A DNA stretch of 64,000 bases. Origin: Lewinellaceae bacterium (GTDB taxonomy: Bacteria > Bacteroidota > Bacteroidia > Chitinophagales > Saprospiraceae). The notes under the pieces are model-generated. The model did no database searches and had not been told where the DNA came from. It saw nothing but the letters and a program-made list of their open reading frames with translations. Where the stretch lies: positions 1 to 64,000 of the forward strand of contig JACJYB010000006.1 of the NCBI GenBank assembly GCA_020636355.1. The letters run 5' to 3'. Within the stretch, counting starts at the first letter, position 1; each line of letters opens with the position of its first letter. A program made the position numbers and the translations under genes. Positions 1 through 9,481 of this stretch are shown here, piece after piece.

Positions 1-3000
1 TCAGCGTGAGCTCTTTAGGGGTCTCTTCCATCAAGATGCCCGTAACCGTCTGTCCATCGGACAACGTCAGGGAAACCACGCCATAGCCCGGAGCGATGCG
101 CGCACTGGGATCTACCAGCGCCTGCAGGATCTGCTCCCGCGTCAGCTTGGAGCCGATGGCTGTCAGGTCAGGACCTACTTCGCCGCCTTGTCCGTTGATG
201 GCATGACAACGTACGCACTGAGCGGTCGGGTTCGTATTAAATAGCCACCATCCTGCGCGGCGGTCTCCTCCGTAGAGGGCCTCCGCATAGGCGGCCAGCG
301 GGTCTTCCTGGTTGGCATGCAGGGCCTCAACCTGAGCGGTTAATGCCTGGTTACCATTCTTTTCTACCGCCTCGAAGAGGTCCAGCTGGACCTCTTTGGA
401 CAGCTTGTCATTTTTCAGTTTGTTCATCAGGGTGCTGAGTACCGGGGTGGTTTTATCCGCCGGCATATCCGCCAGGGCACGGAGCACCGCTTGCTGCTCC
501 CGCGTGCTGCCCACCGAAAAGATTGGATCTACGATACCCGGCAATTTATCTTTGGCGATATCCAGCTGACTCAGCAAGCCAACCGCCGTACTGCGCACAC
601 CCGCATCTTTATCCGCCATCCCTTTTTGAACCAAAGCTTCCATGTCGGGCACCTTGAGGGTAGCCAGCGCTGTCAACATAGCCGCGCGTACGTCCGCACT
701 CTTACTTCCGCCCTGCAGGGCTTTTAATTTATCCTCAAACGAGGATAATCCTAAACCGGAAACCACCTGCGATGCGGCAATAAGAATCTCAGGGTCACCT
801 GCTTTGAGCAGATCCTCCAGATGAGGCTGCACGGCAGCCACAGCAGGAGCCGCATCGTGTTTCATCTCACCCCGGTAGCGTCCGTCCACCCGGTCCAGGA
901 CCGACGGGTCGGACCAGCTGGCCAGGATGTGCAGCGCTTCGGCCCGCATGGCCGGGGCGACGTCATTTCTTGTGGCAAAATGGATGAGCTCATCCACTTG
1001 CTCCTTTTGTCCTACCCGCAGACAGGCATTCATACTTCTGCGTAGCAATGCCTCCGATTGAAACTTCGTGGTATTCAGGATGGCTGCCAGGGCAGGCATG
1101 GCATCCGGAATGGACCAATCGTCGTTGATGGCCCGTGCTGCTTCCGCAACGACAAATTCATCCTTGTCAGCCAGAAACCCGGCTACTTTCGGGCTTTGCA
1201 TCTGACGTAAGGCAACCACCGCAGCCGTACGAACAGCAATGCTGGGGTGGCTGGTAAGACCTCCCAGTTTATCGGCATCGCTGATCCGTGCCAGGGCAAT
1301 CATACCGGCGTGGCGCAGCCACAGGTCCTGATCGTTATTGGATTCCAACATGGCCAGAATGGGCTCGGTAGCTTCAGAAGACTCCATCCGTCCCAAAGCC
1401 TGGGCCGCTTTCATGCGGACACGGGCACTTTCATGGGCTAAGAAAGGAATAATCTGGGTCGCAGCTTCTTTATAGCGGATGTCACCCAGCAGGTCGATGG
1501 CCTGGGTAACAATTTCAGGATCCGAGTCCTGCAGCAACGGCAATAAAGCTTGTGCCTGGGAGGCATCCTTGCGAGCTAATTGGCCAATCCCCCAGATCCC
1601 ATGGATCCGCTCCAGCTGGTTGGTGGTTTGATCGATGGCTTGCTTAAAAGTAGCGGCACTGCCTTTACCGGCGAGTGCAAACTGGGCTTTCAGACGAATC
1701 CGCATGTCGCCATTGCCCAATAATTCCAAAAGCCGTGCATCTTCCTGAGCCGGATAATCCAGCTGCATCAATTGGGCCGTCTCGGCACGCTCTGCTTTTA
1801 AATCATTGGTTTCCGGTGTCACATCCAGCTTCCAGACCCGGCCGTAATTTTTAGTATCCCAGCCGTTGATCCAGTCTGCTACATACATCGCTCCGTCCGG
1901 ACCAAATTCAATATCGGTTGGCAGTATACCTCTGACGATGGCTTGCTCTTCAGCCAATTCAAAGGAGGCACCTTTCGGTTTCAGGCTGAATGACCAGATC
2001 GGCGAGCGGGCCGGAGTACCGGTGAATTCGACCAGGAAAAATTTGTTTTGCCAGGCTTTACCCAGCGCGGTGCCCGGGTTAAATAACATTCCGGTGGGAC
2101 CGTTGTGGTAGTTTTGAATAGGTGGCAGGAAGTAAGCAGCCTGTCCATCCCAGTGCGGCGTAAACATCTTCTCGTCCATCCAGACTTTATAGCCGTTATT
2201 TTTAGGATCCGTGTATTTACCAAATTGCCAGTTGATCCGCCAACCGGAATCCGAGCCGTTGATAAGGTGGACCAATCGCTCACTCTCGCCGCGATGGTCA
2301 CCGTCGTTGTCCGCACTGATCAGGTTACCGTAGGCATCGAAGACAAATTCGTGGGTATTCCTCAATCCATGGGCGACGACTTCAAAGTCGCTGCCGTCGG
2401 GATTGCATCGTACAATGACACCCTGGTTCGGATACATATAATGTTTGCCGTCAGGAGCGGTGATGTTGGCCCCAGGGTCACCAATTCCCCAGTAGATCTT
2501 ACCGTCAGGTCCCACGATCAAACCAGACATGCCATGGCCGCCAAATCCGATGTGAACATTAAATCCGTGGCTCAGAGAGGTCTTCTTATCTGGTATGCCA
2601 TCGCCGTCGGTGTCCTCCAGCTTCCAGAGGTCCGGACCGATGCCGACAAATAAATCCTTATCATAATAAAGCACGGCATTCATCACGTCGGTCACTTCTT
2701 CATGAAAATCATTCACCACCCGGGTGGACACATCAGCCAGTCCATCCTGATCGCGGTCTTCCAGGCGCCAAACTTCATCGCGCTCTACGGCCAGGTCGTG
2801 CCAGTCGTGGATGCTGTCCTGGTTCAGGTCTTCCAACCAGGCATTCTGCTCGCTCTTTTCCGGTGCAAATGTTTCGTGCAGGAAGGCACGCCGGTCTTCT
2901 ACCGATTGCATGCGGATGGAAGCGGTCATCCAGTCCTGATGCCCCCTGATATCAAACTCCGAATGCTTCTGCCGGTTGGTCCGCGTCAGGTAGAGGGTAC

Positions 3001-3262
3001 CTTTTTCGTCCGTTGTCATGGCAATAGGGTCTGGAGCAAGGGAGTCGGACGCCCAAAGGGTGAACTGTAATCCGTCCGCCACTTCCAGGGCCAGGGAGGA
3101 CTGGATCCGTTCCGCCATAGCTTTCGCACTATCGGCGACCAGTTGCTTCGAAATGATTTCTTCTTTAGGCGTAGCGGGTGCTTCTTGGGGGGAATTACAG
3201 GATAAAATCCAGAGAGCAGACCCGGCCAAAGCCAGGCGGGCAATTAACATGCGATCTTTCAT
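1..3262 (-). CDS. PVC-type heme-binding dehydrogenase with HEAT repeats and cytochrome c domain (3' end outside window)
   Basis: This is one open minus-strand frame of about 1087 codons that runs off the window at position 1, so the C-terminus is missing. It begins with a lipoprotein signal (MKDRMLIARL..., lipobox ILSC), so the product is probably a periplasmic or surface lipoprotein. A beta-propeller dehydrogenase-like domain follows (IGPDLWKLEDTDGDG; DGAMYVADWINGW), then a long stretch of HEAT-like helical repeats from roughly residue 490. Near the end is a c-type heme site, CVRCH (positions about 203-217), followed by a GPDL segment typical of cytochrome c domains. The architecture matches the PVC-type heme-binding, membrane-bound dehydrogenase family. 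The substrate cannot be deduced; carbohydrate or sugar-alcohol oxidation is only a guess from family context. The 103-bp gap before the next gene allows an operon with the two genes upstream. Confidence 0.85.
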   Translation of the reverse strand, partial: MKDRMLIARLALAGSALWILSCNSPQEAPATPKEEIISKQLVADSAKAMAERIQSSLALEVADGLQFTLWASDSLAPDPIAMTTDEKGTLYLTRTNRQKHSEFDIRGHQDWMTASIRMQSVEDRRAFLHETFAPEKSEQNAWLEDLNQDSIHDWHDLAVERDEVWRLEDRDQDGLADVSTRVVNDFHEEVTDVMNAVLYYDKDLFVGIGPDLWKLEDTDGDGIPDKKTSLSHGFNVHIGFGGHGMSGLIVGPDGKIYWGIGDPGANITAPDGKHYMYPNQGVIVRCNPDGSDFEVVAHGLRNTHEFVFDAYGNLISADNDGDHRGESERLVHLINGSDSGWRINWQFGKYTDPKNNGYKVWMDEKMFTPHWDGQAAYFLPPIQNYHNGPTGMLFNPGTALGKAWQNKFFLVEFTGTPARSPIWSFSLKPKGASFELAEEQAIVRGILPTDIEFGPDGAMYVADWINGWDTKNYGRVWKLDVTPETNDLKAERAETAQLMQLDYPAQEDARLLELLGNGDMRIRLKAQFALAGKGSAATFKQAIDQTTNQLERIHGIWGIGQLARKDASQAQALLPLLQDSDPEIVTQAIDLLGDIRYKEAATQIIPFLAHESARVRMKAAQALGRMESSEATEPILAMLESNNDQDLWLRHAGMIALARISDADKLGGLTSHPSIAVRTAAVVALRQMQSPKVAGFLADKDEFVVAEAARAINDDWSIPDAMPALAAILNTTKFQSEALLRRSMNACLRVGQKEQVDELIHFATRNDVAPAMRAEALHILASWSDPSVLDRVDGRYRGEMKHDAAPAVAAVQPHLEDLLKAGDPEILIAASQVVSGLGLSSFEDKLKALQGGSKSADVRAAMLTALATLKVPDMEALVQKGMADKDAGVRSTAVGLLSQLDIAKDKLPGIVDPIFSVGSTREQQAVLRALADMPADKTTPVLSTLMNKLKNDKLSKEVQLDLFEAVEKNGNQALTAQVEALHANQEDPLAAYAEALYGGDRRAGWWLFNTNPTAQCVRCHAINGQGGEVGPDLTAIGSKLTREQILQALVDPSARIAPGYGVVSLTLSDGQTVTGILMEETPKELTL

Positions 3263-3365
3263 AACCAGAATTATGTGTTAAATCTACACATTTCATAGGA
3301 GCCGCTTTATTCCTCCCGGTTAAAATCCATTCACCAGGCCAATTCAATGGACTATTCCGGCAATC

Positions 3366-5219
3366 TTATCGACGATCCCAAGTCGCTCTTAACCTCCTGA
3401 TCCGCTCCTCACGCATGACCTGATCTGCGGCTATGGTATCACTCAAGATCATATTATCTATTTTTACAATATTATCTTCCGGAGTCCGGTTGTACCGAAT
3501 GGGCGGTATGTCGTTATTACAAGACAACAGATTGTCTGCTACCCGGGCGGAAGCGGCCCGGTGAAAACGAAGTGGCGACATGGCTATGTGATAAATAACA
3601 TTATTGGCAATTTCCAGGTCCTTAGTGCCTTCATCGAGAAACATACCGTTGCTCTCAGCCCGGCCGGCATTGATGGACACATCATGGATGATGTTACCGG
3701 TAATCCGGCTGCCCGGCTGACGCCCCAGGCTATAGACCCCGCCCCCGTCACTGAGGATGCGCATAATGTGGTGTATGTGATTATTGGCAATGATATTTTC
3801 CCGGCAGGGAGTGGAAATGGTATCCCACATCCAACCGATCGAGATCCCAGAATAAGGGAGATTACTTAATTCATTTTGGGCAATGGTAGTCTGTGCTACC
3901 AAGCCTCCCCAGATGCCGACTGCGCCAAAAAATTCAACGCCACAAGCTTCAACGCGGCAATTGGTTATGTGGTTATCCGTGCTGACCTCATCGGTCGCCA
4001 CCCGCCACCAGGGCTGTCCGTCAACCATCCGGTCCTGGCCTTCTCCGATGTTAATGCCATTGCCTGCTATATCCTGAATCAAGCAACTGTCTACGCGGAT
4101 ATAATGGCAATCTTGACGGATCCACAGTCCGGAACCGCCCGTGTGCTGTATGGTGCATTGCCTGAAGACAACATCACTGGCTAAGTCCAGTTCGATGGCT
4201 GCCGGTACGCTGGCCCATTGCCGGCCCGAAGTGGTGCGGTCATCGTACATACACGCCTGTATTCCCGGGTATCCTCGCTCCGGCAATTCCCAAGCGGAAT
4301 GCTCGAAGGTGATTCCCCGAAATTGGATGCCGCGACCTCCGCGGATACGCAGTAATGTGGTCAATTGAGGTACCCATGCGCTCATGGTTCCTACAGTTTC
4401 TCCCGGCTGTGGCTGGTAATAAATTTGATTTTGGTCGCAATACCATTCGCCCGGTGCATCCAGAAATTCTCTTGCATTTTCCAGGAAATAACGGGGATGA
4501 GGTTCCCAGCCGGTCAATGTGAAAAAGTCGAGAGAACGTGTCCCGATCGTATCGCGGGCAACCAGGTGCCGCTGCTCCCAGTCAATTGATTGCACGGGAA
4601 TCCGGGTGATGGACCAGTCATGAAGGAAAACCAGCTCAAGTTGGCTGGCATCAGCGACCGGTGGAATATCGCCCTCTGTGAAAAAAAAATTCGTCCGGTT
4701 ATCCGTTCCGGGCTCTGACATCCGCAGATAGGCGGTATCCGGCCAGCGGGCGCGAATGGCTCGATGATCGTTGATGTACAACGTCCGAAATCCGGATTGG
4801 ATGGATGCAGGGACCGGTGCCGACCACCGTCCGTCCGTTCCTTCCTGCCATCCGGTTACGGCGACCCCGCCACTGATAACCGGATGCGTTCCCGGCATGG
4901 CAGACCAGAGGATATTACGCTGGTTTGCTTGACCTTGCAACGAGGACAGCTCCAGTTGCTGCGTCAATACATAACGCCCTTCCGCCAACCATATCGTTCC
5001 AGCACCGCCGGCGGGTAATGCCTGAGCCAATTCCATTGCTCTTGTGAGGGAAGCTACCGGTTGGGAGGCCGAACCGGTATGTCTGTCATCGCCATCCGGT
5101 GACACATAAATAGCGCTGTAGGCATGCCCGGATGCTCCACCCATACATCCCGTGATTCCCATCCAGCATGCAACCAAAAACGTGAAAATTACCGGAACAA
5201 AAAATGTGCGCTTCCTCAT
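3366..5219 (-). CDS. Secreted right-handed parallel beta-helix lipoprotein
   Basis: The product has 617 residues. The N-terminus is a lipoprotein signal peptide with lipobox ITGC near residue 25. Residues about 35-90 (IYVSPDGDDRHTGSASQP...) are the start typical of DUF1565/pectate-lyase-like beta-helix proteins. From about residue 290 to 560 there are many N-x-I/V-x-x-N-x-I-like rungs (e.g. ENIIANNHIHHI, GNIIHDVS, IANNVIYHIA), which is the PF13229-type beta-helix pattern. Such proteins are usually polysaccharide lyases, hydrolases or binding proteins; no catalytic signature was recognised, so the substrate is open. The SDR gene upstream is only 56 bp away on the same strand, which suggests co-transcription and possibly a shared carbohydrate pathway. 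A weak alternative is an epimerase of surface polysaccharides. Confidence 0.8.
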   Translation of the reverse strand: MRKRTFFVPVIFTFLVACWMGITGCMGGASGHAYSAIYVSPDGDDRHTGSASQPVASLTRAMELAQALPAGGAGTIWLAEGRYVLTQQLELSSLQGQANQRNILWSAMPGTHPVISGGVAVTGWQEGTDGRWSAPVPASIQSGFRTLYINDHRAIRARWPDTAYLRMSEPGTDNRTNFFFTEGDIPPVADASQLELVFLHDWSITRIPVQSIDWEQRHLVARDTIGTRSLDFFTLTGWEPHPRYFLENAREFLDAPGEWYCDQNQIYYQPQPGETVGTMSAWVPQLTTLLRIRGGRGIQFRGITFEHSAWELPERGYPGIQACMYDDRTTSGRQWASVPAAIELDLASDVVFRQCTIQHTGGSGLWIRQDCHYIRVDSCLIQDIAGNGINIGEGQDRMVDGQPWWRVATDEVSTDNHITNCRVEACGVEFFGAVGIWGGLVAQTTIAQNELSNLPYSGISIGWMWDTISTPCRENIIANNHIHHIMRILSDGGGVYSLGRQPGSRITGNIIHDVSINAGRAESNGMFLDEGTKDLEIANNVIYHIAMSPLRFHRAASARVADNLLSCNNDIPPIRYNRTPEDNIVKIDNMILSDTIAADQVMREERIRRLRATWDRR

Positions 5220-5275
5220 CGCTACAAGGTAATAAATGTCAATCCCTTATGGACCGTCCACTTGATGTTTGTGCC

Positions 5276-6028
5276 TCAAAATGTAATGGTCAACCCACCG
5301 TCTACGGTGATGACCGAGCCGGTTATGTAGGATGCATCCGGCCCGGCAAGAAACCAGGCCACACCGGCAATCTCCTCCGGTTGGGCGGCCCGCTTCAATG
5401 GGAGGTGGTCATACCGGATGTAATTAGTTAGAAACCATTCGCTATCCAGTTCATTGCGACCGTCGGCTTTAATGGACATCGGTGTATCCACAAATCCAGG
5501 CGCAATGGCATTCGCCAATATACCCCGGGGTGCCAGTTCCAGGGCCAGGGAACGGGTAAATTGAGTGATCGCCGCTTTGGCCATTCCATATGAGGAACTG
5601 CCGTGCGCCACACGCTCATAATGGATGGAAGTGATGTGGATGATCCGGCCGCCATCTTCCAATAAAGGAATCAGCCGCCGGCAACTGTTTACCGCACCAT
5701 AAAGCATGATCTGCAAGGCCTTGTCCCAATCTTCAAAAGGGCTATCCACGACCGGCACACTGGAGGAAATACCTGCACTGTTGATCAATACCTGAAAGGA
5801 TCCGAAATGAGCTGCCACCTGATGTTCCAACTGTTCCAATTGGGTCGCATTGGTTACATCCACCGGCATGAACAAGTGTCCCGCACCGGGCAGGGATTGC
5901 TTCAGGCCAGAATCTATGGATGAAGCCGGTGCTGCGATCAACACGCGCCAGCCTTCTTGTGCAAACCGGTGAGCAGTCGCCTTCCCTATCCCGGATGAAC
6001 CTCCTATGATTACAGCTTTTTTCTCCAT
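5276..6028 (-). CDS. Short-chain dehydrogenase/reductase (SDR)
   Basis: This 250-residue classical SDR is full length for the family. The cofactor-binding Gly motif GGSSGIG is at residues 9-15, the NSAG variant of the NNAG motif at 83-86, and the catalytic Ser134, Tyr147 and Lys151 (SYGMAK) are all present. The C-terminal 'TGSVITVDGG' is the usual substrate-loop end. The enzyme is therefore expected to be an active NAD(P)-dependent oxidoreductase. Its substrate is not predictable; the beta-helix protein 56 bp downstream on the same strand makes a sugar or sugar acid plausible. It is probably the first gene of a minus-strand operon and is divergent from the HtrA gene across a 210-bp gap. Confidence 0.88.
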   Translation of the reverse strand: MEKKAVIIGGSSGIGKATAHRFAQEGWRVLIAAPASSIDSGLKQSLPGAGHLFMPVDVTNATQLEQLEHQVAAHFGSFQVLINSAGISSSVPVVDSPFEDWDKALQIMLYGAVNSCRRLIPLLEDGGRIIHITSIHYERVAHGSSSYGMAKAAITQFTRSLALELAPRGILANAIAPGFVDTPMSIKADGRNELDSEWFLTNYIRYDHLPLKRAAQPEEIAGVAWFLAGPDASYITGSVITVDGGLTITF

Positions 6029-6238
6029 TTGTTCCTGAAGTATTACCCAATATCCGCAAAAGATACGCAGCCTTAATCGATATGAACTAAAAGGCCTGCA
6101 GACGAATCAACGCGATAAACTACCGTTAAAATTTATTTAAAGTCCATTACCGTGAAGTGACATTGGGCCCGCTTGGTGTTCTTTCCGATACAATTCCATT
6201 CCAAAATGTCTATTTCAAACGTAAATAAAAGAGTAACT

Positions 6239-7759
6239 ATGAAACGCTTTGCAATCTATGTATTTGCAGCCATTCTTGGCGGAGCTGTGACCCTTGGCGG
6301 GGCAAAACTGCTCGGGTTTGGCAAAGAAGTACAGATCAAAACCATACCATCCAATTCCTTTGCACAGGTAGCTAGCATGCCAATGGCCGGAACGGATGCA
6401 AATTCCAGCACGCCGACTTTTGATTTCTCCTATGCCGCTGAAAAAGCACTCCCCAGCGTCGTGCACATTCAGGCTACTATGCATGTGAAAGATCGTGAAA
6501 TGGCCGGTGGGTTTGATCTGCGCGGTCTTCCGGATCCTTTCCGGCAATTTTTTGGATATCCCCAGGGTGACGATCAGGATGGCCCTTCCAACCGCCAGGG
6601 GGATGAACGAATCCAGCAAGGAAGCGGTTCCGGAGTCATTATCAGCCCGGACGGATACATTGTAACGAATAACCACGTGGTAGCAGATGCGGATGAGCTA
6701 TCTGTCACACTAAACGACCATGAGATTTACGATGCAGAGGTGATAGGCACCGATCCATCGACGGATGTTGCTTTAATCAAAATTAAAGCGAATGACCTTC
6801 CCGCTATCGATTTCTTCAATTCTGACCAGATCAAGGTAGGTGAATGGGTCGTTGCAGTGGGTAACCCGTTTAATCTCGAATCGACGGTCACTGCCGGTAT
6901 TGTCAGTGCAAAAGCACGTAACATTAACATCATGCAGGATAAGACCCCGATTGAATCCTTCATCCAAACTGATGCCGCCATCAACCCAGGCAATTCGGGC
7001 GGTGCTTTGGTTAATTTACAGGGTCAACTCGTAGGGATTAACTCGGCAATTGCCTCCCCAACCGGAGCTTATGCCGGATACGGATTTGCCATCCCGAGCA
7101 ATATTGTCCGGAAGGTGGTCTCTGATCTGAAAGAATACGGTGTCGTACAGCGTGGCTTTATTGGCGCCATGATTCGCAACATCGATGGCAATCTGGCTAA
7201 AGACAAAGGGCTTACCTCTACCGTGGGCGTTTATGTGGACAGTCTGACAGCCAACTCTTCGGCTGCTGAAGCTGGAATTAAAGTCGGCGATGTGATCATA
7301 GCCGCCGACGGTGTTCAAACGCCGACTTCCCCTAAATTGCTTGAAATGATCGGCCGGCACCGCCCGGGTGAACAAGTTGATTTAACGGTCCGCCGCAAAG
7401 GAGAAGAAAAGAATATCGCCGTGACGCTAAAAAACCGGGAAGGAAATACCGATGTCATTAAAAAAGAGGCGCCCTCAGAAATTATGGCGAAACTGGGAGC
7501 ATCGTTTGAGCCACTGAGCAACCAGGAAGCGAAACAACTTGACCTGGATGGTGGCCTCAAAGTTACAGACATTACCAACGGAAAATTGGCAAACCAAACC
7601 GACATCCAGGAAGGGTTTATCGTCACTAAAGTTGACGGCAAAGAAGTTTCCAGTGTCGAAGATCTAACGAGAATACTAGACCATAAAAAAGGAGGCGTGC
7701 TTATTGAAGGACGTTATCCAAATAGTCCGGAAACCTATTATTTCGGACTCGGTCTATAA
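6239..7759 (+). CDS. htrA: HtrA/Deg-family periplasmic serine protease with two PDZ domains
   Basis: The product has 506 residues from the ATG at 6239. The frame stays open upstream to an ATG at 6206 and a TTG at 6173, but MKRFAIYVFAAILGGAV gives the cleanest start for an N-terminal membrane or signal segment. The trypsin-like triad in this numbering is His146 (NNHVV), Asp176 (STDVALIKI) and Ser253 (NPGNSGGAL). A PDZ domain follows at about 285-380 and a second, more divergent one at about 420-506. It is an envelope quality-control protease and chaperone for misfolded periplasmic proteins. A strong terminator lies 53 bp downstream, so it looks monocistronic. Confidence 0.93.
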   Translation: MKRFAIYVFAAILGGAVTLGGAKLLGFGKEVQIKTIPSNSFAQVASMPMAGTDANSSTPTFDFSYAAEKALPSVVHIQATMHVKDREMAGGFDLRGLPDPFRQFFGYPQGDDQDGPSNRQGDERIQQGSGSGVIISPDGYIVTNNHVVADADELSVTLNDHEIYDAEVIGTDPSTDVALIKIKANDLPAIDFFNSDQIKVGEWVVAVGNPFNLESTVTAGIVSAKARNINIMQDKTPIESFIQTDAAINPGNSGGALVNLQGQLVGINSAIASPTGAYAGYGFAIPSNIVRKVVSDLKEYGVVQRGFIGAMIRNIDGNLAKDKGLTSTVGVYVDSLTANSSAAEAGIKVGDVIIAADGVQTPTSPKLLEMIGRHRPGEQVDLTVRRKGEEKNIAVTLKNREGNTDVIKKEAPSEIMAKLGASFEPLSNQEAKQLDLDGGLKVTDITNGKLANQTDIQEGFIVTKVDGKEVSSVEDLTRILDHKKGGVLIEGRYPNSPETYYFGLGL

Positions 7760-7811
7760 AAATATAGTTGCAGTCATTTTTGAATTGTTGGTTCTAACTT
7801 TTGTTATGCAA

Positions 7812-7850
7812 AATGCGCGCCTTCGCCCGAAGGCGCGCTTTGCATTTTCA
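7812..7850 (+). terminator. Rho-independent-type terminator after htrA
   Basis: An 11-bp perfect GC-rich stem (GCGCGCCTTCG paired with CGAAGGCGCGC, loop CC) is flanked by A-rich sequence on the left and a T-rich sequence ending GCATTTT on the right. It lies just after the htrA stop and could act in both directions. Confidence 0.75.
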
Positions 7851-7927
7851 GGCTTACCACTCTATACCTATCACACTTCACCCCTTTTCCTTTCACCTTT
7901 TTCCCGGTTAAGGTTTTATTAAATTCC

Positions 7928-7957
7928 GTGACAGGGTAACAGACCTAATGTCCTTTA
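7928..7957 (+). promoter_or_regulatory. GTGAC-N17-GTC element upstream of first PepSY-like gene
   Basis: GTGACAG at 7928-7934 and TGTCCTTTA at 7949-7957 recur with nearly the same spacing in front of the paralogous gene at 8881. GTGAC and GTC are 17 bp apart, which fits the -35/-10 geometry of an ECF sigma promoter. The start codon is about 80 bp downstream. That it is a promoter is an inference; the sequence conservation is seen directly. Confidence 0.45.
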
Positions 7958-8032
7958 TACTAGAAATCGAAAGATAATATTCGATCTATTTTTTAAACCG
8001 GCTTCTAAAATGAAACCTTAAAATTCCAAACA

Positions 8033-8578
8033 ATGAAAAAGTTGGCATTTATTTCAGCATTTTTAATGGTCGCCTTCTCCGGACTGATCGCCCAGGAAAA
8101 TGGTGAATTGTTTACCGCAGAAATCAAAAAAGGTGAATTACCTAAAGATATCCTTAAAGCAATTGAGAAAGATTTTCCAACTATGATTGCGAAACAATTT
8201 AAAGCCATTCCCGGAGAGTTCATTAACGGGACATTTGTCCTTAACAATAATGAAACGCCGAATAATGATCAGACGTACCAGATTTTTCTTGAAGCAAGTG
8301 GCTTCGAGGCGAATGCTTTGTATGATGCGCAGGGTCACTTGATATCTGCGAAAGAACACTGGAAAAACAAACCGCTTCCTGAGGCAGTATCCAGAGCAAT
8401 CGGTCAGATGTATCCAGGATGGACCCTTGGCTCGGATTATGAAAAAATTAGCATTAATCAGAATGACAACCTGCATCCCTATTACCGCATTCAATTGAAG
8501 AAAGGTCACGAAAAAACCCGCGTCACCCTCGATGAATACGGCAAAGAAATAGGGAAGCAATCCACAAATACCATGTAG
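8033..8578 (+). CDS. PepSY-like secreted protein, copy 1
   Basis: This 181-residue protein has a signal peptide (MKKLAFISAFLMVAFSGLIAQ). The rest carries PepSY-like/DUF2874-type features: two half-repeats of the form 'LP..v..Ai...yP', seen at LPKDILKAIEKDFPTM and LPEAVSRAIGQMYPGW, and a terminal 'YRIQLKKG...VTLDEYGKEI' strand. Proteins of this type are periplasmic and are often found near two-component systems, which is also the case here. No enzymatic residues are visible. It is a tandem paralogue of the gene at 8881, sharing nearly every motif, so one arose by local duplication. The binding function is unknown. Confidence 0.8.
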   Translation: MKKLAFISAFLMVAFSGLIAQENGELFTAEIKKGELPKDILKAIEKDFPTMIAKQFKAIPGEFINGTFVLNNNETPNNDQTYQIFLEASGFEANALYDAQGHLISAKEHWKNKPLPEAVSRAIGQMYPGWTLGSDYEKISINQNDNLHPYYRIQLKKGHEKTRVTLDEYGKEIGKQSTNTM

Positions 8579-8607
8579 TCTTTTCAGTTCTTCACCTAAT
8601 CACGAAG

Positions 8608-8640
8608 AAAGACGCCTTTATCAAAAGGCGTCTTTTCTTT
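8608..8640 (+). terminator. Terminator after first PepSY-like gene
   Basis: The stem AAAGACGCCTTT / AAAGGCGTCTTT with a short loop is followed by a T-rich run. It lies 29 bp after the stop codon and separates the two paralogues into independent transcripts. Confidence 0.8.
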
Positions 8641-8750
8641 TTACAGCCCTCCTGGTACCAGAGTGATTTCGAACAAATACAACTCCTCGCATTACTATTC
8701 ACTCCAGATCAATCTATCAGGTGCACTCCGTTAATATTGTATTAAAATCA

Positions 8751-8779
8751 GTGACAGTACGAATACCCGGTGTCCTTTA
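8751..8779 (+). promoter_or_regulatory. GTGAC-N16-GTC element upstream of second PepSY-like gene
   Basis: GTGACAG at 8751-8757 and TGTCCTTTA at 8771-8779 repeat the element found at 7928-7957, here with a 16-bp gap between GTGAC and GTC. It lies about 100 bp before the start codon. The bases between the two blocks are not conserved, which points to selection on the two blocks. The remainder of the 302-bp intergenic gap (8579-8880) holds the preceding terminator and nothing else I recognise. Confidence 0.45.
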
Positions 8780-8880
8780 AACAGATTCTTTTATTAAATC
8801 AGACTGATATTTCAGCATATAAAAGAATCAATGATTTTTTAACAGGGACCTAAATTTATGATCCACAAATTATTAAACCA

Positions 8881-9426
8881 ATGAAAAAATCAGCTTTGTT
8901 CCTAGCGCTATCCCTAACCATGTTGACCGGCTTATTGGCCCAAAGCAACACGCAACTATTTACTGCTGAAATCAAAAAAGGCGATGTCCCGCAGGAAGTA
9001 TTAAAAGCCATTGAAAAAGATTTTCCGAAAATGATCGCCAATCATTTTCAGTCCATTCCAGGCGAAATTGTTGCAGGTAGTTTTGTATTGAATGGCGACG
9101 AATCCGATGCCAATCAGCAAACCTATCAGATCTATTTAAAAGGTGATCATTTTAACGCAAGTGCATTATACGATAACGAAGGTAACCTGGTATCAGCCAG
9201 AGAATTTTACAAAAACAAGGCTTTGCCGGAGTCGGTGGCTAAAGCGGTTGGCAACTTGTATCCAGGTTGGACCTTGAATTCGGATTTTGAACGCATCACC
9301 ATCAATAAGGACGACATGACCAAACCTTATTACCGGATCTTATTGAAAAAAGGAAATGAAAAAATGCGTTTGACCATTGATGAATCGGGTCATGAAATGA
9401 GCAAACATCAGGAAAAAAACATGTAG
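8881..9426 (+). CDS. PepSY-like secreted protein, copy 2
   Basis: This 181-residue paralogue has the same length as the gene at 8033. It has a signal peptide (MKKSALFLALSLTMLTGLLAQ) and the same two half-repeats (VPQEVLKAIEKDFPKM; LPESVAKAVGNLYPGW). Both copies share the LFTAEIKKG start of the mature protein and the 'PYYRI' segment near the end. It is predicted to be periplasmic with no catalytic residues seen. Each copy has its own upstream element and terminator, so the whole transcription unit seems to have been duplicated. Confidence 0.8.
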   Translation: MKKSALFLALSLTMLTGLLAQSNTQLFTAEIKKGDVPQEVLKAIEKDFPKMIANHFQSIPGEIVAGSFVLNGDESDANQQTYQIYLKGDHFNASALYDNEGNLVSAREFYKNKALPESVAKAVGNLYPGWTLNSDFERITINKDDMTKPYYRILLKKGNEKMRLTIDESGHEMSKHQEKNM

Positions 9427-9452
9427 AATCTATTGGTCAGTTATCATCTTTT

Positions 9453-9481
9453 AAAGGGTGCCTTACCAGGCATCCTTTTTT
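9453..9481 (+). terminator. Terminator after second PepSY-like gene
   Basis: The hairpin AAAGGGTGCCT-TACC-AGGCATCCTTT contains one G-T pair and is followed by a run of Ts. It begins 27 bp after the stop codon. Confidence 0.75.

Noticed and set aside
2105..2653. A 182-codon plus-strand open frame
   Set aside because: It is antisense to the heme-binding dehydrogenase, whose minus-strand frame encodes recognisable motifs throughout this stretch.
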